DNA of 46,147 bases from a virus. Location of the stretch: the IMG/VR virus record IMGVR_UViG_3300031226_000003, positions 1-46,147 of that record; one strand, written 5' to 3'. The notes below the pieces were generated by a model. That model was not told the DNA's origin. It was given only the letters and a program-made list of their open reading frames with translations, and searched no databases. Positions 15,161 to 25,100 of this stretch are shown in pieces. Position 1 is the stretch's first letter, and every line of letters begins with the position of its first letter. Position numbers and translations under genes: made by a program.

Positions 15161-15544
15161 ATGAAAGTTCAAGTTAGAGAAGCGATGGATATGCTTCAGG
15201 CCATCACTAAACTAGATGGCCCAGAAGGTACTCCCTACAAGTATGACGCAGCGACTAGAATTGCCTTGGCAAGGACCAAGCGAGAGCTTCGTGCTGTTAG
15301 CGAGGATTTTGTTGAGGCTCGAAACAAACTCATCGAGGAGATCAACCCCGGCGGCATTCCTCCATTGAACGGTTCTGAGTCCTCAATGGCAATGCACGTA
15401 GCATTCAACAAAAGAGAACTCGAGCTTATCAAAGTCGAGGTTGAGCTTAACGCCGAACCACTCGATGTCGAGAAACTTAAGCTCGATGAGAACGCGATAC
15501 CTGCTGGTGTCCTAGAAGGACTTGGCAGTTTCCTCAAACTGTAA
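15161..15544 (+). CDS. Unknown protein (127 aa)
   Basis: Not recognised. It is strongly helical and charged, with a long Glu/Lys-rich stretch (residues 45-115), and ends GLGSFLKL. A PGGIPPLNGSES loop interrupts the helices near residue 63. It is free of cysteine and membrane segments. Perhaps an assembly chaperone of the tail, from context only. Confidence 0.7.
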   Translation: MKVQVREAMDMLQAITKLDGPEGTPYKYDAATRIALARTKRELRAVSEDFVEARNKLIEEINPGGIPPLNGSESSMAMHVAFNKRELELIKVEVELNAEPLDVEKLKLDENAIPAGVLEGLGSFLKL

Positions 15545-15554
15545 GGAGGCAGCG

Positions 15555-15740
15555 ATGCCTTCGGTAAGCGCAAAACAGGCAAGAACAATGGCTGCAGCCG
15601 CCCATGATCCCAAGTTTGCTAAGAAGATGAAAATTCCTGTGAAGGTTGCTAAGGAGTTTAACAAAGCAGACAAGGGAACTGGGGTACGAAAGAAGAAGTC
15701 TCACGCTGATGCTCTCTTTGGTCATCTAAGGAAAGAGTGA
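15555..15740 (+). CDS. Small basic protein, conserved podovirus type (61 aa)
   Basis: The sequence SAKQARTMAAAAHDPKFAKK followed by an IPVKVAKEFNKADKG segment is a pattern I recall in small basic proteins of many phages, usually of unknown function. It is rich in lysine (about one in five) and may bind DNA. AAGGAGG precedes the ATG; its stop overlaps the next start (TGATG). Confidence 0.78.
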   Translation: MPSVSAKQARTMAAAAHDPKFAKKMKIPVKVAKEFNKADKGTGVRKKKSHADALFGHLRKE

Positions 15741-16840
15741 TGCCCATACCCGCACCCTTCGGCCAAGAGCTTCTAACTGATATCGACGTTGCCAATCAAG
15801 CCCTGGCAATGATCTCTGCTCGTAACCAAATTACGAGTATGGAGCAGAACAACGTCGAGGCCAAGAACGTCAAGCTGTTCTACAAGAAAATTCGCAATCA
15901 AGTCATGTCAATGGCTTGGTGGAACTTTGCTCGTAAGACAGCTGCGCTAGAACTGTTCAAGGCCGCACCGGGAACGCCAGAGAACCCCGACGCTGTTGGC
16001 CCTTGGACCGACGCTAATCCTCCTCCGCCGTGGCTCTACGAGTATCGGTATCCGGTTGATTGCTTGCTCTTTCGATATGTGACCTTTAAGCCCAACGCGC
16101 AACCGAGCCTTACTTCAACGACCCCGCTGACCTCTGCGATTATGAGCAGCGATAGCTGGTGGCCTGGGCCGCCACAGAAGTTTATAGTCGCTAATGACTT
16201 CACACAAGCGAATATCACTCATATCACTAACAGCATTCCTTGCACGATTATCACTGACAAAAATCCAGTACCTCTCGAGATCTTGGACCTGATCACAGTC
16301 TCAGGTCTCGTCCCACCGGCAATGGCCCCTATGAATGGTGCTGACTTCAGGGCGCGGTTTGTCGCAGCCTCAGGCGTTCAATTGAGTGACCCAAATACCC
16401 TGCTGCCATTTGACACGACTAACACTGTCATCTATCCGCCCTACGTCCCTGGCGTTACCAAGGGCAGTATCAAGTCCGGCAGCTTCAAGGTCATTCTGAC
16501 CAATACCGTTCAGGCCCTCGGCTGCTACACAACTATCGTCACGGACCCGAACGTCTGGCCAAACGAGTTCTACAATGCCTTCGTAACTTCGCTTGCAGCC
16601 TTCATCGCTTATCCGATCAGCGGAAGTTTGCAACTCAAGTCAAACCTACTCGCTGAGGCTAATGGCATGATTATCGAAGCTCGTAAGAGCGACGGTAACG
16701 AGGGTATTACTTCTCAAGATGTGGTGCCGGACTGGATTAGAGTTCGCGGGCTCCAATATCAGGACTGGTGGGGGAGTGGTGGAGTTGGATGGGATCAAGG
16801 TTCCTTCACCCCTTACCCGCCGCTCTTCTCGGTGTCGTGA
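15740..16840 (+). CDS. Tail tubular protein A (T7 gp11-like head-tail adaptor)
   Basis: This protein joins the portal to the nozzle in short-tailed phages. The start (DVANQALAMISARNQITSM) and the end (NLLAEANGMIIEARKSDGNE, then DWIRVRG) match the gp11 pattern. At 366 residues it is far longer than T7 gp11 (196), because of a large beta-rich insert between about residues 85 and 270. The ATG at 15740 overlaps the previous stop; a GTG three bases earlier is possible. Confidence 0.86.
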   Translation: MPIPAPFGQELLTDIDVANQALAMISARNQITSMEQNNVEAKNVKLFYKKIRNQVMSMAWWNFARKTAALELFKAAPGTPENPDAVGPWTDANPPPPWLYEYRYPVDCLLFRYVTFKPNAQPSLTSTTPLTSAIMSSDSWWPGPPQKFIVANDFTQANITHITNSIPCTIITDKNPVPLEILDLITVSGLVPPAMAPMNGADFRARFVAASGVQLSDPNTLLPFDTTNTVIYPPYVPGVTKGSIKSGSFKVILTNTVQALGCYTTIVTDPNVWPNEFYNAFVTSLAAFIAYPISGSLQLKSNLLAEANGMIIEARKSDGNEGITSQDVVPDWIRVRGLQYQDWWGSGGVGWDQGSFTPYPPLFSVS

Positions 16841-19213
16841 ATGCCTAACATAATTCAAGCAGCTTTCTCTAGCGGCGAATTAACGCCGAGGATGTACGCG
16901 CGCGTAGACTACGCCAAGTATCAGACTGGCGCGGCGTTAATAAGAAACTTCTGGGTTGACTATCGAGGCGGCGTTAGTAATCGTCCTGGCAATAGGATGA
17001 TAGGCGAAAGCCTTGCGCAGCAGAACGATCCTATTCGCTTGATACCTTATGTAGTCGATGTTAACACGAACTACGTTCTCGAGTTCACTCAGAGCAACAT
17101 TCGGATTATTCAGAATGGTTCGTTCGTTGCGCCCTTCGCTGCTACAGTAGCCTCGATCTCAAATACTAACCCTATCGTAGTCACGACCCCTGGCGCACAT
17201 GGTATAGTCAGCGGTGATTATGTAAGGTTTGTTGGCGTTGGCGGAATGACTCAATTGAATGAGGAAATCTTCTTCCTTGCTAATGTTATAGGCCCGACGC
17301 AGTTCCAGCTGTTCCTTCGTTCAGTTGGCCCAATCGACGGCACGCTCATGCCTGCTTATACAAGCGGTGGGCAGATTTTCAAGGCTATTCGCCTCATCTC
17401 AATTTACACTCCATCCGATATCGTCGCCTTCAAGTATGACCAAACTGGTCAAGTAGGTGACCTTGGCAACATTATGACTATAACGGTCACGACTCATACT
17501 CCTTATATTCTTAGGAGGATTACTCACACCAACTGGACTCTTGGCCCCGCGACTATAGGCTCGTCCATCGGACCACCTTCAGGTGTGTTCGTTAGTCAGC
17601 AGCCGCCGACTGCTCCAGCGGGCAATGCTTACTATGCTGCGACAGCAGTTGCAGATGATGGTAGCGAAAGCATCTCGAGTTTCAATTCCACAGGACCTGC
17701 GGGTATTACCGTTGACTTCTCTCAATCGGTTGTAGAGGTCACTTGGAACCCGGTTCCAGGGGCTGTCTACTATAATATCTATGCCCAAAAGGCTCCAGCG
17801 CAGTTGTTCAATCCAGCTGCTGGTGTCTTTGGTTTCATTGGCTCTTCGACGAGCGCGGTATTTCCTGACACTGGTATCATTCCAGACCCTTCGTTTACAC
17901 CGGCGCTGAATGATATCAATCCATTCTTCTTCAATGGCTTTCCAAACTGCTGCGCTTACTTTCAGCAGCGCCATGTGTTCGCAGGCTTCTTCGCCAATCC
18001 ACAGGGGATTGAGTTCACAAAGATCAAGGACTATTTCAACTTCAACTATTCCCTTCCGATCAAGGATGATGATGGGATCAGTATCGTGCTGGTCTCTAAC
18101 CAAGTGAACTTCGTTCAGCATCTGCTTTCAATGCCGAATGGCCTGATCGCCCTGACAGAGTTTGGGGCTTGGCAGATCTCTGGCGGTGGCGCGCTGAACC
18201 AGCCTATTACACCAAGTAACGTGATTGCTACTTCTCAATCGTATGTAGGCATCACACCGAATGTAGCCCCAATCGTTATCAACTACGACATTGTTTATGT
18301 CTCAGCCCGCGGCAATACAGTCCGCGATCTAACCTATAACTTCTACACTAACATTTATACAGGCACTGACATTTCGATTATGTCCAGCCATCTGCTCGAA
18401 GGCGTTACTATCACAGACTGGGCCTACGCTGACACACCTAACAAGCTTCTTTGGATCATTAGAAGTGATGGCATTGCGCTCTCGCTGGCATTCATGAAAG
18501 AACAGGAGATTAATGGCTGGTCTCAGCATAAGACCAACGGATTGTACAAGGCTGTATGCTCTGTCGTCGAGGGACCACAGAACGCGGTTTACTATGCTAT
18601 TCAGCGACCTTCACCAAATGGAAGTTTTCCTGGCAGCGGAACCATCTTCTTAGAGGAGCAACTGCCAAGAGAGGCTATGGTCTTCCTCGATGGGGTCTCG
18701 TTCAGAAATGGCCCAATGACTACTGCCTATGTTCCATACTACGCAGGGAACACAGTTAGGTGCATGACGAACTCCTTCGAGGGCGTGCCGAAGTTCTTTG
18801 ACCTCCCCGTCAACTCGAGTGGCATCGTTACCTTCCCTCATGTGATAGACAATAGCTGGATAGGCTACTCTTATGTCAGCGACTTGCAAAGCCTCCGGCT
18901 CGATATGGGCGATCCTACACAGCAAGGGAAACGCAAGAACATTACCTCAATGACTGTTCGTTTCTACAAGACTGATGGTGCTCAGATTGGTCCAGACGAA
19001 ACCGATCTCCAACCCTGGGATGCGAACGTGCTAAAGGTCGGCGGAACGTTCGAGTCCTTTGGCAATGGCATTAACATGCTCACCGGCGATTACTATATCA
19101 ATATGGGAGGAGGCTGGGAAACCGAAGGCCAGATCTGGATAAAGCAAGAGGAGTCCAAGCCCTGCACCGTTCTTGGTATCATCCCGGAGATCATCCCTGG
19201 AGATACGACATGA
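16841..19213 (+). CDS. Tail tubular protein B (T7 gp12-like nozzle)
   Basis: Six copies form the tail nozzle. The N-terminal FSSGELTPRMYARVDYAKYQTGAA region, shown here in part as SGELTPRMYARVDYAKYQ, and the GGVSNRPGNRMIGES segment are hallmarks of the gp12 family. The length (790 residues) matches T7 gp12 (794). The rest is beta-rich with a fibronectin-like stretch near residues 245-340. The ATG follows the previous stop directly. Confidence 0.93.
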   Translation: MPNIIQAAFSSGELTPRMYARVDYAKYQTGAALIRNFWVDYRGGVSNRPGNRMIGESLAQQNDPIRLIPYVVDVNTNYVLEFTQSNIRIIQNGSFVAPFAATVASISNTNPIVVTTPGAHGIVSGDYVRFVGVGGMTQLNEEIFFLANVIGPTQFQLFLRSVGPIDGTLMPAYTSGGQIFKAIRLISIYTPSDIVAFKYDQTGQVGDLGNIMTITVTTHTPYILRRITHTNWTLGPATIGSSIGPPSGVFVSQQPPTAPAGNAYYAATAVADDGSESISSFNSTGPAGITVDFSQSVVEVTWNPVPGAVYYNIYAQKAPAQLFNPAAGVFGFIGSSTSAVFPDTGIIPDPSFTPALNDINPFFFNGFPNCCAYFQQRHVFAGFFANPQGIEFTKIKDYFNFNYSLPIKDDDGISIVLVSNQVNFVQHLLSMPNGLIALTEFGAWQISGGGALNQPITPSNVIATSQSYVGITPNVAPIVINYDIVYVSARGNTVRDLTYNFYTNIYTGTDISIMSSHLLEGVTITDWAYADTPNKLLWIIRSDGIALSLAFMKEQEINGWSQHKTNGLYKAVCSVVEGPQNAVYYAIQRPSPNGSFPGSGTIFLEEQLPREAMVFLDGVSFRNGPMTTAYVPYYAGNTVRCMTNSFEGVPKFFDLPVNSSGIVTFPHVIDNSWIGYSYVSDLQSLRLDMGDPTQQGKRKNITSMTVRFYKTDGAQIGPDETDLQPWDANVLKVGGTFESFGNGINMLTGDYYINMGGGWETEGQIWIKQEESKPCTVLGIIPEIIPGDTT

Positions 19214-19683
19214 TCAGTGTAGTCCCGGTGAAAGAGGGAAACATTGAAGAGTTCTCAAAGGTGGCAACGACCTTTGATCCGAGGATTTTGGACGAGTGCC
19301 CAGATGTGCAAAGTGCTCTGTATAAGGCTGTTGACGAGAGCACCTCAAGTTGGGTTTGCACAGACGGGAAGAGGATATTCGTTCTCTGTGGCGTGTTTCC
19401 CCATAAGGAGGGAAGTGCCTTCTTCTGGCTGATGTCCGATGGGGACCTGGAGAGTTGCCGGTATTCCTTCTTGAAACAAACAAGGATTTTCTTTAACCGT
19501 TTGCTCGAGGACTACACTTACATAGTTGCTGTTGTTAACACAGAACACGAGAAGTCGATCAAGTGGTTGAAGTGGCTTGGCTTCGAGATCATGCCTGAGA
19601 AACTGCCTTATGCTCACGGAAGGGCGACCTACTACAATGCCTGGATCAAAGGTGCTCTATGGACCCAGTTAGTATCGGAGTAA
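19210..19683 (+). CDS. GNAT-like protein, T7 gp13-type position (157 aa)
   Basis: The C-terminal part (AVVNTEHEKSIKWLKWLGFE near residues 108-127) has the N-x(6-8)-W/A-x3-LGFE pattern of GNAT acetyltransferases, but the acetyl-CoA loop is not clear, so activity is doubtful. In T7-like phages a GNAT-like small protein (gp13, needed for virion assembly) stands exactly here, between nozzle and internal proteins. It overlaps the genes on both sides. Confidence 0.78.
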   Translation: MISVVPVKEGNIEEFSKVATTFDPRILDECPDVQSALYKAVDESTSSWVCTDGKRIFVLCGVFPHKEGSAFFWLMSDGDLESCRYSFLKQTRIFFNRLLEDYTYIVAVVNTEHEKSIKWLKWLGFEIMPEKLPYAHGRATYYNAWIKGALWTQLVSE

Positions 19684-20324
19684 TGGGCGCTATAAGCATT
19701 GGCACCTCCATCGTTGGGGCAGGTGTCAGCGCGTATGGAGCTAAGTCAAAGGCTAATGCTGAAGCTACTATGCAAAGGCTGCAGGCCAATGCACAGGCGC
19801 GTCAGTATGAAGCCTCTGCGAATATGTCTGACTATCAAAAGCAAGTGGCTGAGAACAATGCTGAGATAGCTAGGCAAAATGCTGCGTATGAGCTTAACGC
19901 TGGTGGTGTCCGCGCCGAGAACCAGCTGCTTAAAACCGGAACCATGATAGCAAGCCAAAAAGCGGGCTTTGCTGCTGGTGGCATTGATGTAGGATCAGGA
20001 TCGGTCAAAGCTGTCGCACGATCAACGCAGATGCTTGGTGACCTCGATGCCATGACTATCGTTAACAACGCCAACCGCAAGGCCTATGGCTATCAGGTCG
20101 ATGCCTACAACTTCATGAATGATGCTACGTTGAAGGCGCTGTCAGCGGGCTATAGTAGAGATGCTGCGAACATAGCGAGGACTACCGGAGCGACTGCAGC
20201 AGGTGCAACCGAAGTGGCTGGTAACATAGCCATGACATCAGCATTGATCGGTGGTGCTAGTTCTGTCTCTGACAAATGGCTCTCAATGAGTGATAAGGGC
20301 ACCTTCAATGCCTTTAAAACGTAG
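19659..20324 (+). CDS. Internal virion protein, T7 gp14 type (221 aa)
   Basis: In T7 the equivalent protein is ejected and forms a channel in the outer membrane. The N-terminus has a hydrophobic Gly/Ala/Ile segment (GVMGAISIGTSIVGAGVSAY, residues 7-26), followed by a long coiled-coil-like alanine- and glutamine-rich helix (residues 30-85) and a QKAGFAAGGIDVGSGS motif near 104, all typical of this class. It overlaps the preceding gene by 25 bases. Confidence 0.86.
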   Translation: MDPVSIGVMGAISIGTSIVGAGVSAYGAKSKANAEATMQRLQANAQARQYEASANMSDYQKQVAENNAEIARQNAAYELNAGGVRAENQLLKTGTMIASQKAGFAAGGIDVGSGSVKAVARSTQMLGDLDAMTIVNNANRKAYGYQVDAYNFMNDATLKALSAGYSRDAANIARTTGATAAGATEVAGNIAMTSALIGGASSVSDKWLSMSDKGTFNAFKT

Positions 20325-20326
20325 TT

Positions 20327-20360
20327 CATATATACTCATTATGCGGGAATGATATATACC
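20327..20360. promoter_or_regulatory. ATATATCATT palindromic element, copy 2
   Basis: CATATATACTCATT and AATGATATATACC form the inverted repeat, here with the bulged base on the left arm, so the element is in the opposite sense to copies 1 and 4. It fills the only gap in this part of the late operon and ends at the start codon of the next gene, where it could act as an operator, an internal promoter element or an mRNA hairpin controlling initiation. Confidence 0.6.
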
Positions 20361-22166
20361 ATGCCTCGTGTACCGATACCTACTCAAGAGCTTCCCACAG
20401 TGGACCCCGGTGGCGGGGGAGCCATTCCCTACATGCGCGCAACTGGTGCTACGCCAGATGCCTTTGGTGCGCAGGTTGGTGAGGCGGCGTTCGCTGGCGC
20501 TGGTAGGGTTGGCCGAGCTGAGATGGGGCAGGCTGAGGCTGTTCAAAAGCTCGGGACGAGTGTCGAGCAATTCGGGGATGTTCTCGCAAAACATGCGATT
20601 AAGTTCCAGACCGAACTCAACGAGACCGATGCGGATGAAAAGTTTCTTGGCGCGAGTATGAAACTTGGCGAACTCGAAGCTTGGCATCGGTCTCTTGAAG
20701 GAAAGGCCGCGCTTGACGCTATGCCCGAATACTCGAAGCGGGCAATGGCCATTAGAGAGGAGTTCAAGAACCAGCTCTCGAGTAACGACGCCCGAAGGAA
20801 GTTTGATAAGGAGTTCTCTCGACGACTTGGCTATTCGCTGGTGGATGGTGGAAGGTACTCTGCCGGACAATTTAAGGTTTACGAGCACGGAGTCTCAACG
20901 GCTAAAGTAGCACAGCAAACGCAAGACCTAACTATGGCCACCTCAACACAGCAAATCGAGGATGGCATTACTGATATCGAGGCCTCTGCAAGGAAGAAGG
21001 TCTTTCAGAAGGGTGGTTCTGAGGAAGAGGCTGATATTGCTGCGAGCGTTGCGGCAAGCAATGCTATCAAGTTGAAGGTTGAAAAGCTCGTTGCTGAGAA
21101 CCATCCGCAGGATGCTCAGGAAATTTGGGACAAGTTCAAAAAGAGGGTCACTGATCCTACGATCTTTAGAGAAGCCGCCAGTGCTGTCACTAGGGGTATG
21201 GACGATCTGGGCTCGAGACAAGTCGCCGATCAAGTCCAGCTTGACTTCAAGCAGAGGGAAGACCATCCAGGCCAACTTGCTGAGCGGCAAAAGCAGGGGC
21301 AGGCGCAAGCCGAGATACTTCGTCCGGGTGACTCCAAGTTTGCTGATATGGTCAGAACCCGTGTTAACACTGACTATCGTGAGATGAAAGGAGAAAAGAA
21401 GGATAGAGAGGACGCAAGCTGGCAGATTGCTCAGAGCGAGGCTAAGAGAGACGTTGATGGCAAACTTGTAACAAATGTTGAACAGTTTACCCCGAGCGGG
21501 AGAAAGGCTTACAACGATCTTCCTGAAGAAAAGAAGAGTTCCATCGACAGGGCATTGAAGCAGAACGCTAAGTTTGGTGTCGAGTGGAACGACGAACGTC
21601 GAGCTGACTACTTCGACTGGGCTGGCAAAGCCATGGCTGCTCTAGCTGGCGATGAGACTAAGCGACAGGAGTTCCTTGATAAGAACATCATGGAGCTGGA
21701 TATGCCTTGGCAGGGTGGTCCTGGGGGCAAGAACAAGCTTTGGGAGTTGCAGCAAAGAGTTCGAACACACGTCACTGACACACATATAGTTCATGCTACA
21801 AGCGTTGTCTCACCTATGCTTCGAGATGCTGGGATCATTGGCGATCCACAGCAGGAGTATAAGTTTAGAGGCACCTATGCTGATGCGGTCTCTAATTGGA
21901 TGCAATCTAACGAGGGTCGTCGGCCTGACGATCGGCAGCTAATGTCGATTGCGGCTAAGCTGTTGAAGCAAGATGCTACTCCGTGGTACTATCTAACCTC
22001 TGGTCAAAGATTGTTTCAAAAGGATGTGCCGGCGGATAAGGTACAATCAATCACAGACTCTCTTACAAAGGCGTACAAGTCACAAGACCCAAACAGCACA
22101 CGCGTTCCCACGCCTGAAGAGATCAGAAGAACTTGGGTCTATCAACAATACCTGAAAGATAAATAA
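20361..22166 (+). CDS. Internal virion protein, T7 gp15 position (601 aa)
   Basis: By order it corresponds to gp15, an ejected core protein that helps DNA cross the cell envelope. It begins MPRVPIPTQELPTVDPGGGG, then becomes almost wholly helical and highly charged, with long coiled-coil stretches and no membrane segment. Start at ATG 20361 fits the typical MPRVP opening; an ATG at 20349 would add four residues and lies within the palindrome. Ribosome sites are weak for both, consistent with control by the element. The stop overlaps the next ATG. Confidence 0.82.
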   Translation: MPRVPIPTQELPTVDPGGGGAIPYMRATGATPDAFGAQVGEAAFAGAGRVGRAEMGQAEAVQKLGTSVEQFGDVLAKHAIKFQTELNETDADEKFLGASMKLGELEAWHRSLEGKAALDAMPEYSKRAMAIREEFKNQLSSNDARRKFDKEFSRRLGYSLVDGGRYSAGQFKVYEHGVSTAKVAQQTQDLTMATSTQQIEDGITDIEASARKKVFQKGGSEEEADIAASVAASNAIKLKVEKLVAENHPQDAQEIWDKFKKRVTDPTIFREAASAVTRGMDDLGSRQVADQVQLDFKQREDHPGQLAERQKQGQAQAEILRPGDSKFADMVRTRVNTDYREMKGEKKDREDASWQIAQSEAKRDVDGKLVTNVEQFTPSGRKAYNDLPEEKKSSIDRALKQNAKFGVEWNDERRADYFDWAGKAMAALAGDETKRQEFLDKNIMELDMPWQGGPGGKNKLWELQQRVRTHVTDTHIVHATSVVSPMLRDAGIIGDPQQEYKFRGTYADAVSNWMQSNEGRRPDDRQLMSIAAKLLKQDATPWYYLTSGQRLFQKDVPADKVQSITDSLTKAYKSQDPNSTRVPTPEEIRRTWVYQQYLKDK

Positions 22167-25100
22167 TGGCCGACGAGTTCGACGATGCTGCAAGTATCAT
22201 AGCGGGCGCTCCGAGGAAGCGGGTTGTTGTTGGAGTTGATGCTAATCCTGATACAGCAGCAAGTCATGCAAAGCTTGGGAAAGAACTTGGTATTCCTACC
22301 GAGGCGGTTGCCTCTGACCCTGAGTTCTTTCAGAAGCAGGCACTTTCGCGAAGGAACACTGATGTTGTAGCTGCTAACCCAACTGTCAGCAATTACGTCA
22401 CTCGATACCCCGACGGTGCTGAGATCTCTAACGATGACTTCTTCAGTCTAGTTAATGTCTCGAAGAAGATGAGTGCTGTCGCCGAGGTGGTTAAGGGTGG
22501 CTATCGCTCTTTCACTAGCGATGAGGCGGTCGAGGGCTTCTGGCGCGCGTCGCAGTTTAAGGAAGATCCGCTTGGCATTGATCCTGAGAACCTGTTGAAA
22601 TATCCAGGCCTTTGGACAACTAACCTCTTAATTGCCACGCCTCTTGACTTCATGATGAGAGGCGGCGCGGGTGGCATAGGCTATCTAGCCGGTGTAAGCA
22701 GTCATACACTGAAAGAACTTGGTTTTGACAATACGACCTCGAGGAAGGTTGAAAGAGAGGTCTTTCAGGTTCTACAGGCTGTCATGACCCATCCTATGAG
22801 CACTGGCCTTCCGGGTAAAGTACCAAAGCCCGCGGAACAGGTTAGTACGATTTTTAAAGAGGCTGCTGAGGCACCAAAGCTTGGCCCGCCGAGCGGGATC
22901 AAGATTAGAACCTTGGGCGAGGAAGAAGGCAAGCTAATGGATGCTGCCGCTCGCACCAATGAAATTTACGATAGTCGCCCTATGCCTGGGGCTGACCCTA
23001 TCCTTGACATTCAGAAGTTTCAGCAAAACGCAGTTGACGTTCAGGCTTTGAGAAGCCTTGGCCAGGCCGTTGATGAGGCCAGAACTAAAGAGCGTTCTCC
23101 TGACGCTATGGAAGAGTTTCTCAACGTCAAGTTCAAGGACATGCGCTTGGGTATAGACCCAAAGGCATTGAACAAAGTCCTTGATGAAATTACAGACGAC
23201 AAGCTGAAGGCGAAGATTGGTGAGCAAATTACCGAAGCACTTGCTCAAGGACAAGATGTTAAGCTCACGCTTCCTGAGTGGTTTGCAAGAACCACACCTG
23301 AGGTAAGGGAAGGGCTTCTTGAGAGCACGAGAGTTCGTCCAGAAGGTATGACCTCTATCGAAGCCAAGGAGGCTATGGAGAATGTAGCTGACCATCCTCA
23401 GCGGTTTAGACAAATTCCCTTTGAGCCCGTGGCGGAACGGCCTGATATCTTCGTAATCGAGAATGCAATTAATGCTGAAGGTCCGACTGAAGTAAGGGTC
23501 ATTGATAACGGGCGAGGTGCTACAGCCTTAGAATATCCTCCTGGAAGTGGCCACCTTATAGATGTAAGCAGCATGCTCGAGAAGGGCATGGATATAAAGG
23601 AGGCTATTGCTAGAAGTCTTGGCGATCATCCTGATCCCTATAAGCCCGAGGTTGGTAAAGTGCATACTGCGGCTGAGGCCGCAACGCCAAAGGCAGGCGA
23701 AGTAAAACCATTCCGTGCTGAGATCAAGCTCGAAGATGGGATGCACAATGTTTATCTTGATGGCGTTATGGAGAATGCTTTTGGAACTCGGAAGGATGCT
23801 GAGAATTATCTAGCCATCTACCATGAGACCGCATATCGAACTGTTCTAAATGATAACATTGCTACCGAACGTGCGGTCATGGCCCTTGATCCGCTGTTCG
23901 TTAAGGATGAGCCGAAGGTCGTCGAGGGGAAAGAGGCAACGACTGTAGTTGGTAAGTCTCGCGAAACCCACTTCGGCCTAACGGCGAGTGAGCACGCGAA
24001 GTATAAAAAGCTGATTGAGGAACAAAGGGCAGAGACTGAGGCGCAGGTCTTTGAGAAGGCGCACAAAGCTGCGCAGCGCAGGCAAACGAAGGAGTGGCAC
24101 GCTGAAGAGGATTTGGTTAGGACACAAGTTGAGAACGATGCGAAGTACTCGACGTTCTTGGCTGACGACTTCTTTCGAACTGATATGCTTCCTAACGCGA
24201 ACAAGAAAACTCCTGCGAAGCTAGATGCCAAGCTCGTTGATGAGCTTTATGGCAAGGGAACTTCTGAACAACTGCCAAAGTATGTGACTACTAAGAAAGG
24301 TGGTGCTCACCCGGATCAAGTAGCTAAGACGCTCGATATCGACTCAGGTCAGAAGATGATCGAGGATCTTGTTCTGTTGCAGAAGGATAGGCGCGAAAGC
24401 AATATGAACGATCGGGCCTATCGACAGGATGTAATTGACAAGGAAGTTGATAGGCAGATGACCTTGAGGCATGGCGACCTCAAGACTAACATTCGTGCTG
24501 AGGCTATTGAAGCCACGTTAACTACAATACAAGAACGAGCCCTTGAGACACAGATTGAGGCTATCGCCGCGCAGACTGGTAAGCCCGCGCCTTGGGAGTT
24601 GGCTGACCTGAAACTTGCTGCCAAGGAAGCCTTCGAACTGAAGATCATGGAAGACGCCTCGATCTTCAAGGACTTCCAGCGGGCGACTGGTAAGAAGGGA
24701 CGTGAGGTTGAAAAGGCCCTGCTCAAGGGTGATCCTGAGACTGCGCTTATCGCTGCGATGCAGAGGTACACCAACTATCTGCAGGCGCGCGAGGCGTTTC
24801 AACTGCAAAAGGAACTTCAATCAACTGGTCGTCTTGCCGATCGCTATGCTAAGAACAATACGCTGCCAGGCGTTCATCAAGAGTACACAGACCAAGTTCA
24901 TGCTTTGCTAGAGCAGCTTGGTGTCTCGACGAAGAGGGACGCAACCGAATTGCAGACTGCCCTTGGTGGTGAGAGCCTGGTTGCTTTCGCTGCTCGTGAA
25001 GGGCATGGACTCGGTGAGATCCCTGTACCGGATTGGTTCAGCGCACAATTTGATAAAGACTTTACTCAGATGACCGTCGCTCAGTTCAGGGAGATGAGAG